DNA from: Aureimonas sp. Leaf427
GTDB lineage: Bacteria; Pseudomonadota; Alphaproteobacteria; Rhizobiales; Rhizobiaceae
Direction of reading: 5' to 3'
DNA: 64,000 bases
Assembly: GCF_001425485.1 (NCBI RefSeq)
Contig: NZ_LMQW01000002.1
Span: forward strand, 210,155 to 274,154
The position numbers and the translations under genes were made by a program. Below are positions 19,461 through 29,810 of this stretch, piece by piece. How positions within the stretch are numbered: the first letter of the stretch is position 1; each line of letters begins with the position of its first letter. The notes under the pieces were generated by a model. The model saw only the letters and a list, made by a program, of their open reading frames with translations, did no database searches and was not told the origin of the DNA.

Positions 19461-20245
19461 CGTCCCGTAGGAGCGTGGCGCCGGAGTCTGTCAGGTCCAT
19501 CTTGAACCAGGCAGACTCTCGACTTCCGTGTGGTCGTTTGCCGTTTCGGGATAACCGGCTTCTCCTGATCCCGGACAAACTCCAGGCGAGACCGTCCCGG
19601 CAGGGCGATGAGGCGGCGCGCGAGGGGGCGCGGGATGCCCGGATCGGTGGAGGGTGCCGACGGGGTGCGAGGCTCTGGGATCGCCGGGATCGCGGAACCA
19701 GCTTTGGAGAGAAGCACGAAGGGTAAGGGCCGGTTCGAGAAGCGGCGAAGCGGTGGCCGCGAGATCGGAGGAGGAGGCGCACCGCAGATCAGGCGTCGGT
19801 CGGGGCGACCGCCGGAACGTCGGACTTCGGCGGGAGGCACCCCCCCTTTTCCCGGCATCTCTTCGCAAGGAGGGACGACAGGCCGAACACGGACGGTTCA
19901 GCCTGTCGCAAACGGTTCGGCTCGGTTGCAGGAGGTCCAGGCTCGTCGTTGAGGGTCGAGCCTGATGCAGGGGGCAGGCTTCATTCAGACGGATCGAGCT
20001 TGCTGCAAACGGCTTCGACCCCTCGCAGACGGCTGAAAATTTCGATCGGCCACCGAGGCAGCCGATCTCCCTTCTTTCCAAAGGTCCCGACGGAGAAGAA
20101 AGCCTCGGCGGCTCGGAGCCGCCGGACGCTTCCATGAGGACGAGTTCGTCGCTTGAGGTTCGCAGAACGGGCGAGGGGCCGCCTCGCACGGCGGCACCCG
20201 AGGTCAGGCCATTCGCGCGTCTGCGCCGGACCCGTGAGGGCCGGA
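19461..20245. other. Spacer between the inverted chemoreceptor genes, no gene recognised
   Basis: 785 bases between two convergent genes. Open frames here (up to about 230 codons, several covering the gene ends) have no ribosome-binding sites and read as Arg/Pro/Ser-rich shadow sequence. It contains a degenerate half-copy of the dispersed palindromic repeat (19831-19877) and several short imperfect repeats around GCAAACGG and CGGTTC at 19900-20030. No promoter or RNA gene could be supported. Confidence 0.6.
19831..19877 (+). repeat. Degenerate half-copy of the dispersed palindromic repeat
   Basis: GGGAGGCACCCCCC, a short variable stretch, CGGCATCTC and GCAAGGAGGGA occur in the same order as in the right half of each unit at 29811-30540. 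The middle is shortened and mutated. This shows the repeat family is dispersed through intergenic DNA. Confidence 0.65.
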
Positions 20246-22328
<2,083 letters not shown>

Positions 22329-22523
22329 TTATCGTATTATTACCCGGCTATGAAATTCCGGTCTGCGCCGAAGAGCCCGGTTCTGACGCCGCGGTTGCGA
22401 TCCCGGCCGAAGGCGATCCCGGCCTGCCCAAGAAGGCAGCGATCTGCCGCAGCGGCAGGCAGGTAGAGCCCGCCGCGTCCCGCTAAGCTGCTGCAGCAGC
22501 GCGGCCGGGCACATGGCACGAGC

Positions 22524-22549
22524 CTTGCATTCCTCTCTTGTATGCAAGA
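22524..22549 (+). promoter_or_regulatory. Palindromic operator overlapping the GntR start codon
   Basis: CTTGCAT at 22524-22530 and ATGCAAG at 22542-22548 form a perfect inverted repeat; inside it TCTTG-N4-CAAGA (22536-22549) forms a second, tighter palindrome of the CTTG-N4-CAAG kind bound by many FadR/FCD-type GntR proteins. The right half contains the ATG of the regulator gene, so autoregulation is likely (inference). Confidence 0.6.
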
Positions 22550-23279
22550 CGGCGACGTTCACGACAAATCGGCCGACTCGATCGACCAGACGATCCTCGG
22601 CTCCATCCTGGCGCATCGCATCCGGCCGGGCGCGCGGCTCGGCGAGGGCGAGCTCGCGACGCTGTTCGGCGTCTCGCGGACGCTCGTGCGCGAGGCGATG
22701 ATGCGGCTGGAGACGCGGGGCATCGTCGAGGTGCGTCCGCGCCGCGGCTGGTTCGTGGTCGAGCCTTCCGCAGAGGAGGCCGGGCGCGTCTTCCAGGCGC
22801 GGCGGGCCGTGGAGGCTGGCGCCATCCGGCTCCTGCCGCGCCTCGGGGCCGGCGCGCTCGGCCATCTGCATGCCCATCTGGCCGAGGAGCGCCAGGCGCT
22901 CGCCGTCGGCGATCATCCCCGGCTCGTCTGCCTGATGGGCGACTTCCACATCCGCATCGTCGAGATCCTCGACAATCCCGTCCTCACCTCGATCGTGCGC
23001 GATCTCACGGCGCGAACGATCCTGATCGCGATGCTCTACCAGTCGGACGACCATGCCGAGGAGTCCCATCTCGGCCATTGCCGGATCGTCGAGGCCCTGG
23101 AGCGGGGCGACCTCGCCGCCGCCGCCGATCTTGCCGTCCTCCACATCGACGAGGTCGAGGCCGGTCTCGATCTCGACCTTGCGGCCGATCCGCTCGCCGC
23201 GCTCCGGCTGTCGCTTGCCATGTCCGCCGACCTCCCCTCACCCGCACCGGGCAAGTCCCGACCCTCCAACGCCGCCTGA
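22542..23279 (+). CDS. GntR-family transcriptional regulator (FadR/FCD subfamily)
   Basis: 245 residues. N-terminal winged helix at about 10-75 with RIRPGARLGEGELATLFGVS and TLVREAMMRLETRGIVEVRP; C-terminal FCD domain of six helices with the metal-binding His set visible in DFHIRIVEI, near VRDLT and in GHCRIVEALERGD. FCD domains bind a small carboxylate. The gene precedes an amino-acid ABC transporter operon by 30 bases, so it likely controls that operon. There is no Shine-Dalgarno sequence before ATG 22542; instead a palindrome covers the start, so translation may be leaderless or the start lies elsewhere. Confidence 0.9.
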   Translation: MQDGDVHDKSADSIDQTILGSILAHRIRPGARLGEGELATLFGVSRTLVREAMMRLETRGIVEVRPRRGWFVVEPSAEEAGRVFQARRAVEAGAIRLLPRLGAGALGHLHAHLAEERQALAVGDHPRLVCLMGDFHIRIVEILDNPVLTSIVRDLTARTILIAMLYQSDDHAEESHLGHCRIVEALERGDLAAAADLAVLHIDEVEAGLDLDLAADPLAALRLSLAMSADLPSPAPGKSRPSNAA

Positions 23280-23309
23280 CCATTCGTCTTTATGAAGGAC
23301 CGATCCCCC

Positions 23310-24098
23310 ATGATGAACCGCCGCTCCCTCCTGGCCGCCGGCCTCGCGCTGGCCACCCTCGCCGCGCTGCCGGCCGCCGCCCGCGCCGACGCGCTCTCCG
23401 ACATCCAAAGCCGCGGCACGCTGCGCGTCGCCGTGCCCCAGGACTTCCCGCCCTTCGGCTCGGTCGGCGTCGACATGACCCCGCAGGGCTACGACATCGA
23501 CATGGCCACGCTGATCGCCGAGAAGCTTGGCGTGAAGGTCGAGCTGACGCCCGTCACCTCGGCCAACCGTGTGCCCTTCCTGCAGACCAACAAGGTCGAT
23601 CTCGTCATCTCCTCGCTCGGCAAGAACCCGGACCGCGAGAAGGTGATCGACTTCTCGGTGCCCTATGCGCCCTTCTACAACGGCGTCTTCGGCCCCGCCG
23701 ACGTCGCGGCTGCCGATGTCGCGGCGCTGTCGGGCAAGACGGTCGGCGTGACGCGCGGCGCGGTGGAGGATCTGGAGCTCTCCAAGATCGCCGGCTCCGA
23801 CGTCACCATCAAGCGCTACGAGGACAATAACGGCACGATCTCGGCCTTCCTCTCCGGTCAGGTCGAGCTGGTCGCGACCGGCAACGTCGTCGCCGCCGCG
23901 ATCATCGAGCGCAATCCGCCCAAGCGCCCGGAGATGAAGTTCCTCATCAAGAACTCGCCCTGCTACATCGGCCTGACCAAGGGCGAGGCCGCGCTGAAGG
24001 CGAAGGTGGACGAGATCGTCTCCGCCGCCAAGGCGGACGGCACGCTGAACGCGATCTCCCAGAAATGGCTGAAGACGGATCTGCCCGCCGATCTGTGA
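23310..24098 (+). CDS. Polar amino-acid ABC transporter substrate-binding protein
   Basis: 262 residues from ATG 23310 (GAAGGA about 10 bases upstream; the earlier ATG 23292 lacks a site). Sec signal peptide MMNRRSLLAAGLALATLAAL with cleavage near ARA-DA (about residue 26). The mature chain is a family-3 binding protein: GTLRVAVPQDFPPFG at the start, YDIDMATLIAEKLGV, and DLVISSLGKNPDREKVIDFS in the middle; the Arg that holds the ligand carboxylate is in the NPDREK segment. First transporter gene after the GntR regulator. The amino acid bound cannot be read from sequence. A strong hairpin follows the gene. Confidence 0.92.
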   Translation: MMNRRSLLAAGLALATLAALPAAARADALSDIQSRGTLRVAVPQDFPPFGSVGVDMTPQGYDIDMATLIAEKLGVKVELTPVTSANRVPFLQTNKVDLVISSLGKNPDREKVIDFSVPYAPFYNGVFGPADVAAADVAALSGKTVGVTRGAVEDLELSKIAGSDVTIKRYEDNNGTISAFLSGQVELVATGNVVAAAIIERNPPKRPEMKFLIKNSPCYIGLTKGEAALKAKVDEIVSAAKADGTLNAISQKWLKTDLPADL

Positions 24099-24114
24099 TC
24101 GGCCGGATCGCTCG

Positions 24115-24140
24115 GGCCCCCGCCCCATCCGGCGGGGGCC
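24115..24140 (+). promoter_or_regulatory. Strong hairpin between binding-protein and permease genes
   Basis: GGCCCCCGCC and GGCGGGGGCC form a perfect 10-base-pair stem with a 6-base loop in the 73-base gap after the binding-protein gene, followed by TCCTTCGGTTTC. This mirrors the hairpin at 6502-6529 in the other transporter operon and probably sets higher binding-protein output. Confidence 0.65.
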
Positions 24141-24171
24141 TCCTTCGGTTTCATAGGCGGACGCCTCAGAG

Positions 24172-24843
24172 ATGACCTATCAGTTCGACTTCTCCTGGCT
24201 GGCGGAATACTGGCCGGTCCTTGTCCACGGGGTGCGCGTCACGGTCCAGCTGACGCTGGTCGGGTCCGTCCTCGGAATCGGCCTCGGCATCGTCTGCGCC
24301 TGGATCCGGGCGCTCGGGCCGCGGGCGCTCGGCTATCCCGTCGCGGCCTATGTCGAGCTGATCCGCAACACGCCCTTCCTGATCCAGCTCTTCTTCGTCT
24401 TCTTCGGCCTGCCCGGCCTCGGGCTGCAGATGGGCGAGATGACGGCGGCCTACATCGCCATGACGATCAATCTCGGCGCCTACAGCTGCGAGATCATCCG
24501 GGCGGGCATCCAGTCGACGCCGAAGGGCCAGTTCGAGGCGGGCGTGAGCCTTGCGATGACGCGCTTCGAGACCTTCCGCCATGTCGTGCTCGTGCCCTCG
24601 CTCCAGCGCATCTGGCCGGCGCTCTCCTCGCAGGTCGTGATCGTGATGCTCGGCTCGGCCGTCGTCTCGCAGATCGCGGCGGAGGACCTGACCTTCGCGG
24701 CGAACTTCATCCAGTCCCGCAACTTCCGCGCCTTCGAGACCTATGCCGTCTCGACGCTGACCTATCTGGCGCTGGCGATCCTCCTCAGGCAGCTGATGGG
24801 CCTTGCGGGCGCTGCGATCTTTCCCAAGAGGGCGGCGGCATGA
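24172..24843 (+). CDS. Polar amino-acid ABC transporter permease
   Basis: 223 residues with about five membrane helices, starting near residues 20-45 (VTVQLTLVGSVLGIGLGIVC). The family motifs are YVELIRNTPFLIQLFFVFFG and the EAA loop AGIQSTPKGQFEAGVSLAMT. Together these place it in the HisM/GlnP class. It follows the binding-protein gene and overlaps the second permease gene by four bases (ATGA), so both permeases are translationally coupled and likely form a heterodimer. Confidence 0.92.
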   Translation: MTYQFDFSWLAEYWPVLVHGVRVTVQLTLVGSVLGIGLGIVCAWIRALGPRALGYPVAAYVELIRNTPFLIQLFFVFFGLPGLGLQMGEMTAAYIAMTINLGAYSCEIIRAGIQSTPKGQFEAGVSLAMTRFETFRHVVLVPSLQRIWPALSSQVVIVMLGSAVVSQIAAEDLTFAANFIQSRNFRAFETYAVSTLTYLALAILLRQLMGLAGAAIFPKRAAA

Positions 24844-25499
24844 CCGAGTTCACCACCTGGGACATCCTGCGCAACCTGCTTCTGGCCGCGCGCTGGACGG
24901 TCGTGCTCTCGCTCGTCTCCTTCGTCGGCGGCGGCCTCGTCGGGCTCGCCATCCTCTTCCTGCGCATCTCGAAATCGAAAGGCACGCGCATCCTCGCGCG
25001 CGGCTATGTCGAGCTCTTCCAGGGCACGCCGCTCCTGATGCAGCTCTTCCTCGCCTTCTTCGGCCTCGGCCTCTTCGGCATCGACGTGCCGGCCTGGCTC
25101 GCGGCGGGCGCGGCGCTGATCCTCTGGTCGGCGGCGTTCCTGGCCGAGATCTGGCGTGGCTGCGTGGAGGCGGTCGCCAAGGGCCAGTGGGAGGCCTCGG
25201 CGAGTCTGGGCATGGGCCGCCTGCAGCAGATGCGCTGGGTGATCCTGCCGCAGGCGCTGCGCGTCGCGGTGCCGCCCACCGTCGGCTTCTCCGTCCAGGT
25301 GGTGAAGGGCACGGCGCTGACCTCCATCATCGGCTTCACCGAACTCTCCAAGGCCGGCACGATCGTCACCAACGCCACCTTCGAGCCCTTCACCGTCTAC
25401 GGCCTCGTCGCGCTCGTCTATTTCGCGCTCTGCTGGCCGCTCTCGAAATCCGCCCAGATGCTGGAAAGGAAGCTCAATGTCGCTCATCGCGGTCACTGA
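24840..25499 (+). CDS. Polar amino-acid ABC transporter permease
   Basis: 219 residues, second permease of the operon. It carries YVELFQGTPLLMQLFLAFFG and the EAA loop GCVEAVAKGQWEASASLGMG, the same pattern as its partner. The C-terminal helix ends in LALVYFALCWPLSKSAQMLE. The last 23 bases overlap the ATPase gene in another frame. Together with the product of 24172-24843 it would form the channel for an amino acid. Confidence 0.92.
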   Translation: MTEFTTWDILRNLLLAARWTVVLSLVSFVGGGLVGLAILFLRISKSKGTRILARGYVELFQGTPLLMQLFLAFFGLGLFGIDVPAWLAAGAALILWSAAFLAEIWRGCVEAVAKGQWEASASLGMGRLQQMRWVILPQALRVAVPPTVGFSVQVVKGTALTSIIGFTELSKAGTIVTNATFEPFTVYGLVALVYFALCWPLSKSAQMLERKLNVAHRGH

Positions 25500-26205
25500 G
25501 GTCAGGAAGCGCTTTGGCGCCAACGAGGTCCTGAAGGGGATCGACCTCGACGTCGAGCCGGGCGAGGTCATCGCCATCATCGGCAAGAGCGGCTCGGGCA
25601 AGTCCACCCTCCTGCGCTGCATCAACGGGCTGGAGACGATCGACGACGGCTCGATCATGGTCGCGGGCGCCCAGCTCCTGCCGGACGAGACGCATCTGAA
25701 GGCGCTGCGCCTGAAGGTCGGCATGATCTTCCAGCAGTTCAACCTCTTCCCCCATCTCACCGCCGGGCGGAACGTCATGCTGAGCCAGATGGTGGTGAGG
25801 AAGACCGGCAAGGCGGAGGCCGAGGCCATGGCGCGCCGGCAGCTCGAGCGCGTCGGCCTCGCCCACAAGTTCGACGCCTATCCGGACGAGCTCTCCGGCG
25901 GGCAGCAGCAGCGCGTCGCCATCGCGCGGGCGCTCGCCATGGAGCCGATCGCGCTCCTCTGCGACGAGATCACCTCCGCGCTCGATCCCGAACTCGTCGC
26001 CGAAGTGCTGGCCGTGGTGCGGGAACTCGCCGCCGAGGGCATGACGCTGATGATGGTGACGCACGAGATGAAGTTCGCCCGCGACGTCTGCTCGCGCGTC
26101 GTCTTCATGCACGAGGGCCGCGTCCACGAGATCGGCCCGCCGGGTAGCGTCTTCTCCGATCCGAAGACGCCCGAACTCCAGCGCTTTCTCGGCGTCGCGG
26201 CCTGA
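25477..26205 (+). CDS. Polar amino-acid ABC transporter ATP-binding protein
   Basis: 242 residues, complete: Walker A GKSGSGKST near 37, Q-loop FQQFNLFPH near 82, signature LSGGQQQRVAIARAL near 138, Walker B ALLCDEITSALDPE (the usual DEPTS is DEITS, common in this family), and the switch His in MMVTHEMKFARDV. It is the GlnQ/HisP class. Last gene of the transporter operon; it converges on the kinase gene at 26212, and the 14-bp palindrome at 26202-26215 (CTGACG-CC-CGTCAG) contains both stop codons. Confidence 0.94.
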   Translation: MSLIAVTEVRKRFGANEVLKGIDLDVEPGEVIAIIGKSGSGKSTLLRCINGLETIDDGSIMVAGAQLLPDETHLKALRLKVGMIFQQFNLFPHLTAGRNVMLSQMVVRKTGKAEAEAMARRQLERVGLAHKFDAYPDELSGGQQQRVAIARALAMEPIALLCDEITSALDPELVAEVLAVVRELAAEGMTLMMVTHEMKFARDVCSRVVFMHEGRVHEIGPPGSVFSDPKTPELQRFLGVAA

Positions 26206-26211
26206 CGCCCG

Positions 26212-27564
26212 TCAGCCGGGGATGCCCGAGCGGAGCTTGACGAAATAGTCGTCGTTTCCGACCTGCCCGCCCTTCAGCGCGATTTCGAGGCCGTGGATGG
26301 CTGGGTCGTCGCTATGGGCGGAGGCGACCGGCGAGCCCGGCGTTTCGGCGAGCGGGAAGCGGGGGGTCAGGGCGTGGACGTCGAGCTGGCGCAGCGCGTG
26401 GCTCGACGTGTCGCCGCCGGCGATCACGGCGCGGGTGAGCCGGGCCTCGCGCACGAGGCGCGCCTGGAGGCGGCCGAGGCCGCGGCCGATGGCGTGGCGG
26501 GCGCCGGCCTCGTTCGCGATCTCCTCGCCGAGATCGCTCTCCGGCCCCATCGCGGTGTGGACGAGGACGGAGCGGCCGGCGGCCAGATGCGCCAGCGCCG
26601 CCTCCGTCATGGCGGCGATCGCGGCCTCGTCGCCGGCTATGAAGGCGCGGGGATCGAAGGCGATGGCGGAGAAGCCTTCGGCCTCGGCATGACGGATCTG
26701 CCTCTCGGTCGTCGGCGAGCAGCTGCCGGAGACGACGGCGAGGCGATCGACCGGCGGCAGGGGCGAAAAGCGCGCCGCGCCCGGAATGCGGCCCGAAGCC
26801 TTCCAGGCTTCCGCCAGCGCATATTCGACGCCGGACGAGCCGACCGCGAAGCGGCAGCCGGCTTCGGCAAGGCGCTGCAACTGGCGGCCGGCGGACCTTT
26901 GCGTCGCCGCGTTCAGGACGTCGAGGAGGATCGCGCCGGGTTCGGCGCCGAGTGCCGCGTCCACCGCCGCGTCCGCGTCGCCGTCCGAGAGCGCGAGGTG
27001 ATCGACCAGCGCGATGGAGAGGTCGGTCTGACCCGCCAGATGGCGGCGCAGGTCCGCCTCGTGCATGGGCGTCACGGGATGGCGGCTCATGACGGGATGG
27101 CGGTCGATGCGGAAGACCTCGCCGCGATAGGCCGCGAAAAGCTCGCCGAAGGCGGTGTAGCGCTTGAGCTGCGGCGCGCCGACGAGGAGCGGCACCGGGC
27201 GATGGCCGAAGGCGGCGCGGCCGAGCTCCAGCGCCCGGCCGATATTGCCGATGGCGGGGGAGGAATCGAAGGTCGAGCAGACCTTGTAGTGGCAGATCTC
27301 GGCGCCCTGTTCGGCCAGCCAGTCGAAGGCGGGGCGAAGATGCTCGTCCATCCAGGCCGGAGATTCCGAGCGGCTGGTGCCGGCAAGGCCGAGGGCTTTG
27401 ACATCGGGAAACTTCGAGCGCTGCGCCTCGGTCGGCCGGTCGAGGAAGAGCACGGTTTCGACGCCGCGAAGCGCCAGCGCCTCCATGACATCGGTCGAGC
27501 CGGTGAGATCGTCGCCGTAGAAGCTGAGGAGAAGCGGTGGGGTCGGCATGGTCGGCATGTCCAT
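26212..27564 (-). CDS. oiaK: 3-oxo-isoapionate kinase (four-carbon acid sugar kinase family)
   Basis: 450 residues from ATG 27564, whose first base is shared with the stop of the RuBisCO-like gene (TGATG). The N-terminal half starts LLLSFYGDDLTGSTDVMEAL, the DDxTG motif of the DUF1537 kinase family, followed by HYKVCSTFDSSPAIGN. The C-terminal nucleotide-binding half contains VVSGSCSPTTERQI near 295 and VIAGGDTSSHALRQL near 395. In characterised D-apionate pathways this family member (OiaK) phosphorylates 3-oxo-isoapionate at O4. Coupling to the RuBisCO-like gene, and the ApnL/ApnO/ApsD genes nearby, support that specific role over other acid-sugar kinases. Confidence 0.85.
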   Translation of the reverse strand: MDMPTMPTPPLLLSFYGDDLTGSTDVMEALALRGVETVLFLDRPTEAQRSKFPDVKALGLAGTSRSESPAWMDEHLRPAFDWLAEQGAEICHYKVCSTFDSSPAIGNIGRALELGRAAFGHRPVPLLVGAPQLKRYTAFGELFAAYRGEVFRIDRHPVMSRHPVTPMHEADLRRHLAGQTDLSIALVDHLALSDGDADAAVDAALGAEPGAILLDVLNAATQRSAGRQLQRLAEAGCRFAVGSSGVEYALAEAWKASGRIPGAARFSPLPPVDRLAVVSGSCSPTTERQIRHAEAEGFSAIAFDPRAFIAGDEAAIAAMTEAALAHLAAGRSVLVHTAMGPESDLGEEIANEAGARHAIGRGLGRLQARLVREARLTRAVIAGGDTSSHALRQLDVHALTPRFPLAETPGSPVASAHSDDPAIHGLEIALKGGQVGNDDYFVKLRSGIPG

Positions 27565-28838
27565 CAGGCGGCGGAGGCGGAGGCGCCGAACTTGGCGAGC
27601 GAGGCGGAAAGTTCGGGATGGTCGGCGGCGTAGGTTTCGAGGGGCACGCCGGCTTTCGCCGCCTCCCAGGCCTGTCGCACGGCGCGCACGCCCGCCGCCG
27701 GCCCCATCGGATGGCTGACGACGCCGCCGCCGCAGAGATAGAGGAGGTCCGTCGAGCCGCCGGTGACGCGGAAGGTCTCCGGCGCCTGCCCGCCCCATTG
27801 GCCGGAGCAGACGACCGGGAGCGGGCGCTCCATCGCGCTGCCGAGCGGCCTTTGCAGCGCTTCGTACGAGCGCACGAAGGAGGCGTCGGGCTCCCAGTAC
27901 TTGGCCGCTATGCCGTTGATCTGGAACTGATCGACGCCGAGCAGCCGCCAGATCGTCTCGTAGACGGAGAAGTCGAGGCCGAGCGCGGGATGGCGGGTGA
28001 GGATGTCCCAGCCGTTGCGATGGGCGTGGAGCGCGAGCCCCGAGCGCTTGCGCAGGAAAAGCATGGCGCCCATGCCGATCGAGTTGATGTTGACGACGGC
28101 CGCGTTGCCGCCGGCGGCGAGCACGATGTCGTGGTTGCGCATCATCTCGTCGGGATCGGCGGCGGTGATGCCGAAGGCCATCATCACCTTCTTGCCGGTC
28201 TTCTGCTCGTGGTCGAGGATCACCGGCATCACGGCCTTCACCCGGTCCTCCAGGCTCGAATAGGCCGGGCTCATCAGCTTCTCGTCGTCCTTGACGAAAT
28301 CGACGCCGGCCTCGGCGAGGTCCGCGATCATGGCGGCGGACTCCTCCGGGCGCAGGCCGAGCGCGGGCTTGACGATCGTGCCGATGATCGGCCGGTCGCG
28401 CGGCACGCCCGTCAGCGCGAAGGAGCCCTCGATGCCGTATCGGGGGCCGGGATAGCGCTCCGCGAATTCGGGCGGCAGCCGGAGCCCGGTGACGCGGATG
28501 CCCGTGAAACCCTTGATCGCGTAGACGCCGGCGATGCAGATGGTCATGAGGGCGGCGAGATCGGTGCCGACCGCCTCCAGCGGATAGGCGATGTCGGCCT
28601 CGCCGCGCCGGTAGGGGCCGGGGTCGCCGGCGCCCTCGCGGCCGAAGCCGGGCTCCTCGGTCGTCCCGAGATCGCGCACGGCGAGGACGCGCGCGCCGAC
28701 GCGGGCCTTCAGCTCCGGCGTCTCGCCGGGCAGCGCGACGAAGGTGCCGGTCGACTGGTCGCTCGCGATCTTTTCGGCCAGCGCCTCGACGCTGCCGGCG
28801 GTTTCGATCCGGTAGGTGACGACGATCTCGCTGCGCAT
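27564..28838 (-). CDS. RuBisCO-like protein of D-apionate catabolism (OiaX or OiaT)
   Basis: 424 residues from ATG 28838, which has AAGGG 6 bases upstream; ATG 28865 would add nine residues without a site. It is a form IV RuBisCO homologue. The catalytic-domain landmarks are kept: Lys157 in GTIVKPALGL, and FVKDDE with Lys183 (the residue carbamylated in RuBisCO) plus Asp185 and Glu186 as metal ligands; HAHRNG follows near 280. In D-apionate pathways such proteins act on 3-oxo-isoapionate 4-phosphate, either as decarboxylase (OiaX) or as transcarboxylase/hydrolase (OiaT). Sequence reading alone does not decide; no tetrose-phosphate isomerase gene needed after OiaX is present here. Confidence 0.85.
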   Translation of the reverse strand: MRSEIVVTYRIETAGSVEALAEKIASDQSTGTFVALPGETPELKARVGARVLAVRDLGTTEEPGFGREGAGDPGPYRRGEADIAYPLEAVGTDLAALMTICIAGVYAIKGFTGIRVTGLRLPPEFAERYPGPRYGIEGSFALTGVPRDRPIIGTIVKPALGLRPEESAAMIADLAEAGVDFVKDDEKLMSPAYSSLEDRVKAVMPVILDHEQKTGKKVMMAFGITAADPDEMMRNHDIVLAAGGNAAVVNINSIGMGAMLFLRKRSGLALHAHRNGWDILTRHPALGLDFSVYETIWRLLGVDQFQINGIAAKYWEPDASFVRSYEALQRPLGSAMERPLPVVCSGQWGGQAPETFRVTGGSTDLLYLCGGGVVSHPMGPAAGVRAVRQAWEAAKAGVPLETYAADHPELSASLAKFGASASAA

Positions 28839-29010
28839 CGGCTGCCCTTCGAAAGTGATGCTCATCTTAAGCCCGACGGCCCGACATTTCGGCGTATCCG
28901 CGTGTCGGAGACGCCCCGAATGTTTCAACGGCATGAGAGGCTTGGGACCTTCGCGGACGGAAAGGCCGCGAGCCGTTTTCGAGGCCGCCCCGTATCCATC
29001 GACTGAGCGC

Positions 29011-29033
29011 TCTGGTATCATCATTATACCAGA
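29011..29033. promoter_or_regulatory. Operator palindrome for the apiose-cluster GntR regulator
   Basis: TCTGGTAT, a 7-base spacer, ATACCAGA: perfect 8-base arms. It lies in the divergent region between the RuBisCO-like gene (starts 28838, leftward) and the GntR gene (starts 29075, rightward). A related sequence matching 17 of 23 positions occurs at 40951-40973 upstream of the importer operon, which supports a shared operator. Confidence 0.75.
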
Positions 29034-29074
29034 AGGCGGGCTGATGGTCGGCTCGTTTTTGCAGGGGTCGATCC

Positions 29075-29788
29075 ATGCCCGTTCCCGCCGGACCCATCGT
29101 GCGCCGCAAGCTCTCCGACGAGGTCTTCGTCCGGCTGAAGGCGATGATCACGGGCGGCGAGCTCCAGCCGGGCGACGCGATGCCCTCCGAGCGCGAGCTG
29201 ATGGAGCGCTTCGGCGTCGGCCGGCCGGCGATCCGCGAGGCCATGCAGTCGCTGGCGGGGCTCGGCCTTCTCGCGATCAACCACGGCGAGCGCGCGCGCG
29301 TGCTGCGCATGACGCCGCGCTCGCTCTTCGGCACGGTGGACGCGGGCGCCGAGATCATGCTCCAGACCTCGCCGGACGCGCTCGGCCATCTGAAGGAGGC
29401 GCGCATCTTCTTCGAGCGCGGCATCGTCGTGCAGGCCGCGAGCCGGGCGGGCGAGGCCGACATCGCGGCGCTGGAGGCGCTTCTCCAGACCCAGCGCGAC
29501 GCCCTCGGCGACGCCGAAACCTTCATCGCCGCCGACATGCGCTTCCACCTGCGCATCGCCGAAATCCCAGGCAACCCGATCTTCGCAGCTGTCGCCGAGG
29601 CCATGCTCGGCTGGCTGAAACAGTACCACACGGACATGCTGATCTGGACGGGCAAGGAAAACCTGACCCTCGTCGAGCACGAGGAGATCGTCGCGGCCCT
29701 GAAGGCACGCGACCCCGTCGCGGCCGAAGCTGCGATGGTGCGCCATCTGGAACGCTCGCGGGCGCTGTACGTGCACCAGATGGGGTGA
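29075..29788 (+). CDS. GntR-family regulator (FCD/NanR-like) of the apiose cluster
   Basis: 237 residues from ATG 29075 with AGGGG 8 bases upstream. Winged helix at about 10-75: SDEVFVRLKAMITGGELQPG, then SERELMERFGVGRPAIREAM. FCD effector domain in the C-terminal two thirds, with metal-ligand positions in DMRFHLRIAEI, near KQYHTDM and in EHEEIVAALKARD. Divergent from the RuBisCO-like and kinase genes, with a perfect palindrome between them. In the family the FCD domain senses a carboxylate; an acid intermediate such as D-apionate is a natural candidate, but that is inference. Confidence 0.9.
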   Translation: MPVPAGPIVRRKLSDEVFVRLKAMITGGELQPGDAMPSERELMERFGVGRPAIREAMQSLAGLGLLAINHGERARVLRMTPRSLFGTVDAGAEIMLQTSPDALGHLKEARIFFERGIVVQAASRAGEADIAALEALLQTQRDALGDAETFIAADMRFHLRIAEIPGNPIFAAVAEAMLGWLKQYHTDMLIWTGKENLTLVEHEEIVAALKARDPVAAEAAMVRHLERSRALYVHQMG

Positions 29789-29810
29789 GCGGGGGCGTTC
29801 GAGGTTAGCT

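Noticed and set aside
26202-26215. Palindrome CTGACG-CC-CGTCAG containing both convergent stop codons as a terminator
   Set aside because: Stem of six pairs with a two-base loop cannot form a good RNA hairpin and lacks a U-run; probably a coincidence of the stop codons.
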